A DNA stretch of 64,000 nucleotides from positions 1 to 64,000 of the forward strand of contig JAPYMA010003068.1 of assembly GCA_035041965.1 (NCBI GenBank), written 5' to 3'. Made by a program: the position numbers and the translations under genes. Position 1 is the stretch's first letter; each line of letters begins with the position of its first letter. This DNA is from Anisakis pegreffii (Eukaryota > Nematoda > Chromadorea > Rhabditida > Anisakidae). Shown here piece after piece: positions 58,985-64,000 of this stretch. The notes beneath the pieces are model-generated. The model was not told the origin of the DNA, ran no database searches, and saw only the letters and a list, made by a program, of their open reading frames with translations.

Positions 58985-60316
58985 ATGGATAGACTGGCGT
59001 CGTGTCATGCAATGCATGGCTTTTTGAATGTTTATGCGTATCGCAGGAAGGGTCATATCCATAGTAATTGCAACAATAATAATATGAAATCGCACATAAG
59101 ATCTCGTTCGTTATCATCCTCTAATCATCGCGGTATGATAACACCACCACGCCATCCAGCTAAAGGCATCATTTCACCAATTGCATCGCACAGAAGTAAA
59201 CTTTTCCACTTTGCATTTACTTGTTTGTGATATAACAGTTGGATTCTGAATAGTAATACTAATGAATCAAACATTGAAGGACATTCAGTAAAAAAACTGA
59301 ATGAGATGAAATTGATATTACAAGTGATGGATTATGATCGGTTTAGCCATGACGATCCCATCGATGAGATTCTTCTACTGATGAAACATGTGAAGCTCGA
59401 TAAAAGTCCTGTTTACTGTAAACATCTTCAGAAACCGACTGTTAGTAAGGTACAAACACATTCATACATTTGCTTTTATGTATCGTTATTGAAGAATATT
59501 TATGAATATTGTCAATATAATGTTGATGCATTTCGAGGAGTGTGTTGGTGAGTTGATGCTGTCGCTATGCTATTTGCCAGACTCTGATAGAATAACAGTC
59601 AATGTGGTTAAAGCAAGACTTGTGCCATCCAAAGACTACTTCGGTAATTCGGGTGAGTTCAAGGCATCCAACTGTTTTCAGATTCAGTCTATTTTCAATT
59701 GCATTCACTTGTTACATTCATGAACGGTTGATATCCAATTATGATCATCACCTTGAATATTTAATGTTGATTCATTCGCAACTTTAGCTTCGTCATGTTT
59801 CAGATCTTTATGTAAAATTGTGGTTAGTGAAAGAGGGTGATAGGCTGGAGAAACGAAGGACAGCTGTAAAGTCGCACACATTAACACCTGTCTTCAATGA
59901 GTCCTTCGTTTTCAGTGTTCCATCAAAGGAAACAATCCTTAATGAAGTTAATCTTGTTGCAACGGTACGTCGTTATATTTGTATATTGTCGTAATCAACT
60001 CACAAATAATTGCTATTATATATTTTATGTTTGAATTCATTCATCGTCAGAGCTTTCTATTGCTTTAAATAATGCAACAGCCTTTTTATTCTATACATCT
60101 CATTATTTCCATGGGAAAAATGAAATGGAAGAGTAGCATTTCACTGGCAAAGATGGAGTGTTTAAGGTGGTGGATTTGACGAACGGAAACGATGAGGTTG
60201 GTCACATTGTGATTGGTGCATTGGGAAACGAGACTGGAAAGCGGCAATGGAACGACGTTCTGAGTCAACCTGAAACAACGGTGACCATGTGGCATAAGCT
60301 GTCGTCGACGTGGTGA
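58985..60316 (+). CDS. Synaptotagmin-like protein; C2B complete, C2A partial, 5 exons seen
   Basis: Exons 58985-59195, 59289-59449, 59538-59643, 59804-59964 and 60167-60316 join in phase to TGA (262 aa as seen). Exon 2 carries the second half of a C2A domain with the third calcium loop DYDRFSHDD. Exons 3-5 carry C2[31 protein letters not shown], a basic strand [20 protein letters not shown], a calcium loop reading DLTNGND, and the terminal WHKL motif typical of synaptotagmins. Such proteins bind phospholipid and SNAREs and control vesicle fusion. The C2B loop has lost the second of its usual Asp residues (T in place of D), so calcium binding by C2B is doubtful. The first exon (basic, Asn/Ser-rich) is uncertain. 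The transmembrane segment and C2A strands before the third loop are not visible, so the gene is truncated, has a distant 5' part outside this stretch, or lost exons. Confidence 0.8.
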
Positions 60317-61099
60317 GAGTTTGCTGCGTTGAAGCGAGCGACTGTTTGCCGCTGGGTAATGTTCGGTAATAGTGATGATGAAGTGGAAGCTGCGATCGAT
60401 CCACATTTATACGTCGACCGAGGATCGAATGATCCACATTTGCCGTTCCGTCGACATGCTCACTACTTCACCACTTTCTCACTGAATCACCAACCTCATC
60501 CTCGAAACATCCATTTGTCGTCTGAAGTATTGTAAACATCTATTCGGCCGGCATCCTTCTCCCTCACATCCATTTCAGATCAATGATCTCTTAACATTGC
60601 AATTATATTATGAACATTTTATATTTAGCGCTCTCGAACAGCGTCCGCTGTATTGATTCAATCCATTCATCGTCAATCAGTCTTGTATTGGTATATCTTT
60701 TCTTACTGTTCGGTTTAATCATTAAAATATTGCGTTACCTGGACTGTTAATGCAACATGTTTATAACAATCCAATTGCAATTGCTACATTCATCATTCTA
60801 AGGCTTCAAGCATGTTAATGTTATCGAGAATATGCAGGTGCTCGGGTTTAGAAAATTATCTTTTCTACCAAGCAGTCCCTTACAACAAGGTCTCTCCAGC
60901 GGGCGTGTGAGATGCCATTCCATGAGTTGCGAGATAACATTTCTTTTTACGCATTAAAGTAGGCGATGTCGGATTTCAACGCATACATGTGTGTAAAGGA
61001 AGCGAGAGTGGACTTTAACGTATGCATTTTTAAAAAGATTAGAACTTAAAAGACTCTAATGGCATACACTTAGTTACATTACGGCCATTCACTGTAGTG
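60317..61099. other. Probable 3' UTR and intergenic stretch
   Basis: Directly after the synaptotagmin-like stop codon. Open frames on both strands are shadows of exon 5 and of the UTR. Nothing else recognised. Confidence 0.45.
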
Positions 61100-62362
61100 C
61101 AGTGGTTCTCACACTGGGGTGCTCCATTACTCGTTTTGTTGATCTGGCACACCGATACAAACTTACATACCCCACCCCCCCCCCTCTGATACAAACAAAA
61201 ACTTACAATTTCTACCTATAACGTCGGGAACAAAAGGAAAACCGGACCGGAAATTCCTCATAGACATGAAAGAGATTAATTTTCTGGTATAAAACAAGTA
61301 TTTCTAGAACTTTATTTATCCACTGCCGCCGAAACAGCATGAACCTCGGCAATCAAAAATGAAAAGCGATGAAAAAAACATTCTTCAACGATTAGAAAAA
61401 TGAAATTCAACAATAAGTTCAATTGCTCATGAAGAAGGAAGATGCAATAAACATTTGAGGAATCATCTTCAAGATGAACAGAAAAGCAATCATTTCATCA
61501 AAGTGATGATTAATGAATAAGTAAAAATTCATCGGAGGGATGAAAATAAATTCGAGCTATCGAGAGTTTTGGGATGCAACAGGTGCATTAAGTTTGGAAT
61601 TCCCATTCTACTTTTCAAGCATTTCAGCCGTTAACATCATAAGAAATGTTGACGTTCATCACGAAAGAAGTATTGAAGTATTATACCGCTTGAAAAAGCA
61701 TTCAAAAGCGATACAAGAATCAGAAATTGTGAAAATTTAAAGAAGAAATCGATATCATCAAATTCAGAAATATTCAATCGTACTACACTGAACCAATGAT
61801 CTTTTCTGTCGTACCAAAGAGCTCAATCAATTATTATTGCTCATGAGAGACGACGTCAGGCAATATATTAAAGCACTTACGAGATATTTGTGACTCCTTC
61901 AAAGTGACTTTTGTTCAGGCCTAAACGAACTGAAGTTACTCATCAGAAACTAGGATAAAGACGAGAGTTTCCATGAGCGAGCCACGTTTAGATATTCGAG
62001 TGAAAAATGCACCGTCACACTGGCGTTTCATCATAACAAAACAACACCAAATATTTCTTTTTCTCAATCAATCCCCAGTGTTGACGAGAGACGATGTCAG
62101 CCAATACAGGTGACATTTGTGACCAAACCGACTTTCATCTAAACCCAGATGAGCTAATGATATTCAGAAAATAGGAGAAAGAAGAGTGCCGCCATGAAAT
62201 AATCACATTTGCACACCCAAGTGAAAAAAACGCTATCACAATGGCGTTCCATCACAACATAATAACTGCACGAAGTACCAATTTCCCGACCCCCTACGTT
62301 ACCCCCCACGAGACCACTGAATTACCCAAAATGGGTAATTTCACCCCGTATGATAACCACTG
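61100..62362. mobile_element. Non-autonomous hAT-type DNA transposon (about 1.26 kb)
   Basis: Left end cagtggttctcacactgggg and right end ggttatc/ataaccactg form terminal inverted repeats of the hAT type, with subterminal ggggtgctccattac and attacccaaaatgggtaatt. The 8 bases on each side (ctgtagtg, cagtgtgg) are only partly alike, so the target duplication is not clean. No transposase frame is present. The interior has a direct repeat of about 230 bp (61846-62065 against 62085-62270). Confidence 0.65.
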
Positions 62363-64000
62363 CAGTGTGGTGGATAAAAGATACAGAGTGGATGTTGTGA
62401 GAGGTGCGACGACATTTTAAGTACTGCTGTGAGGGGTGCTCGGTCGTTTTAAAATTTTTCAAGAGCTGGAGGAGAGAATTACGTTCGTTCATAAGCACTA
62501 CAGTGGATGTCAATACCAAAAATATTATAACCAAAAAAGATTCATGCGTATACTAATAATAAAAATGCATAGTAATACCAAAAAATATTCAAATGGATGC
62601 TAAAAAAGATTCACGAGCAGTGATACTTGATTTCTAGAATATTGACCCAGCAGCCGCATTGTTCGATTTGTGTTCGTTCGCATGGAGATTTGCATAAAAT
62701 CGTTTGATGACAACTGAATAAAATTGATTTTCTAAATCGAGTCAATCATATGACTCTATTATAAGGGTTAACTGACGGACATAGAATCAGCACAAGCCGG
62801 GGGTTAAGATCTGACGTGTTCGCAAGTTCACAAACTTGTTCTGTGGAGGTGAGACCTCTATCAATGAAATCACCCCATGATATAATGCTTGGAATGTTGT
62901 TAAAAAACGATTAAAAAAGTCATTCAAACGTTTATTTGATATTTATCGTCGCTGCTGAATGATCGTTGCATGGGCTATGTTGTATCAAATGCTTGTTTAA
63001 TGGGCATTTCATTTCATAGTCCACATTCAGAGCATCAGATGAAAGTGGAAAAATGGAGATTACAAAAGTTACTGAAGGCAGCTTCAAGCGTAGTTATCTA
63101 CAGTCAGAAGTAAATTTATGTGCCATTTTTCGTCATCGTAAAGAGTCAATCTGCCCGAATGTTCGTTCCAAGTAGTAGCTCCGAGCCTTATTAACTACGG
63201 TAACCAGCCACGCCCACAAATTACGGTAGTTAGCCACGCCCGCACTTAACGAAAACGTTACGAATCGAGTAAAGACACAAACAGTTGAAAAATCAGAAAC
63301 GGTCACACACATTTATCTGTTTAAATGACGAGGAATGACCCATGCTAATTTATTATTTAATCTAATCTTATGTTGTAAGTGTTAGATCACAACATGCAAG
63401 CTTTGTCGTGCTTACAAGCTAAAGAAAGACCATCTGGACTACGCACACGCATTCATAAATTTCTCGTCATTTTGGCCTCATCCACTTTTGGCCTCAATGA
63501 TTATACTAATGGTGAGAATTTCTATGAGACGCTGAATAGCAATCAGCGAATGAACTCGCCGCATCAAACTGTCCACTCCTAGTATCACTGTCCACTGCTA
63601 GTATCACCTTGTAATAATAAATAATCAACGTAATTCTGAGCAACCTCAAACTTAATCAGTTCATATCTAAGAAAACAACCTCCTTCTAAACACCACTGAA
63701 ACCAACCGATTTATTACAGTATTTGCAAGAGTAATCGCTCTCATTTCGTTGCAATTTTCAAATCAGCAAACCAGATATTGTGCAAGATTTTGATAAGAAA
63801 TCTCGCCCACGGCATCCGAGGAGAAACCGAGAAGGTTTTTTCAATGACACACTCTACACAAAGGAAAAATTTGAGCAGAAGTCATAGACGGCAACTTTTT
63901 CTGTGCATACCCCTAACTATCAAACACTGATGATCGTTCAAGCCTTCTGATTTCATCATAGGATTTACATTCGTTTGCATTAAACGTCATACTATGAATG
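62363..64000. other. Intergenic stretch to window end
   Basis: No gene I can support. A 67-codon frame at 63379-63582 (+) lacks any recognisable motif. A phrase acggtarYYagccacgccc occurs twice at about 63197 and 63224. Confidence 0.45.

Noticed and set aside
61540..61740. 66-codon frame inside the hAT-type element as a transposase piece
   Set aside because: No hAT dimerisation or catalytic motif is visible, and it is too short to support the claim.

Overview
This window looks like eukaryotic nuclear DNA from a nematode. It is AT-rich, the genes have many small exons, two short genes have an AG splice acceptor within about 25 bases of their ATG (as expected for spliced-leader trans-splicing), and one gene is a secreted histidine acid phosphatase of a type common in nematodes. 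Genus and species cannot be fixed from the sequence; a parasitic (ascaridoid-like) nematode is only a guess. I found no bacterial features, operons or CRISPR arrays. Most open frames here are intron or antisense shadows.

Layout. 1-1466: end of a 390-bp satellite array. 4566-11949 (+): a 12-exon cdc-14 dual-specificity phosphatase gene (about 609 aa). 15446-42534 (+): one very large gene, read here as 65 exons that stay in frame to a single stop (about 3,881 aa). It is the orthologue of SZT2, the scaffold of the KICSTOR complex that holds GATOR1 on lysosomes in mTORC1 nutrient sensing. 42.5-48.5 kb: gene-poor, with mobile-element relics and a small secreted Cys-rich peptide gene (45487-45708, -). 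48570-52034 (-): a complete 10-exon secreted histidine acid phosphatase (406 aa) with partial self-duplications in its introns. An unassigned Cys-containing exon lies just upstream on the same strand (52486-52767). 53.4-55.0 kb: a long imperfect inverted repeat. 55407-55586 (+): a second secreted Cys-rich peptide with a Cys spacing close to the first; the two loci share a duplicated flank. 58985-60316 (+): a synaptotagmin-like gene with a complete C2B domain but only the second half of C2A visible. 61100-62362: a non-autonomous hAT-type element.

Mobile-element families recur through the window. SINE-A (four copies, all in SZT2 introns) and SINE-B (three copies) often carry perfect 13-15 bp target-site duplications. 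In two cases the duplication contains a working splice site, so the insertion copied that site. A CGGT-rich inverted-repeat MITE occurs twice, and a short MITE in an SZT2 intron carries both ends of the hAT element at 61-62 kb.

The coding genes are not functionally linked: cell-cycle phosphatase, nutrient sensing, secreted phosphatase, vesicle trafficking and secreted peptides. The points most worth a second look are the two Cys-rich peptides, the unusual excess of GTT 5' splice sites (39 of 64 modelled SZT2 introns), the SINE insertions that duplicated splice sites, and the 650-bp-arm inverted repeat. All exon borders were placed by eye from reading frame, splice dinucleotides and family similarity, without transcript data.
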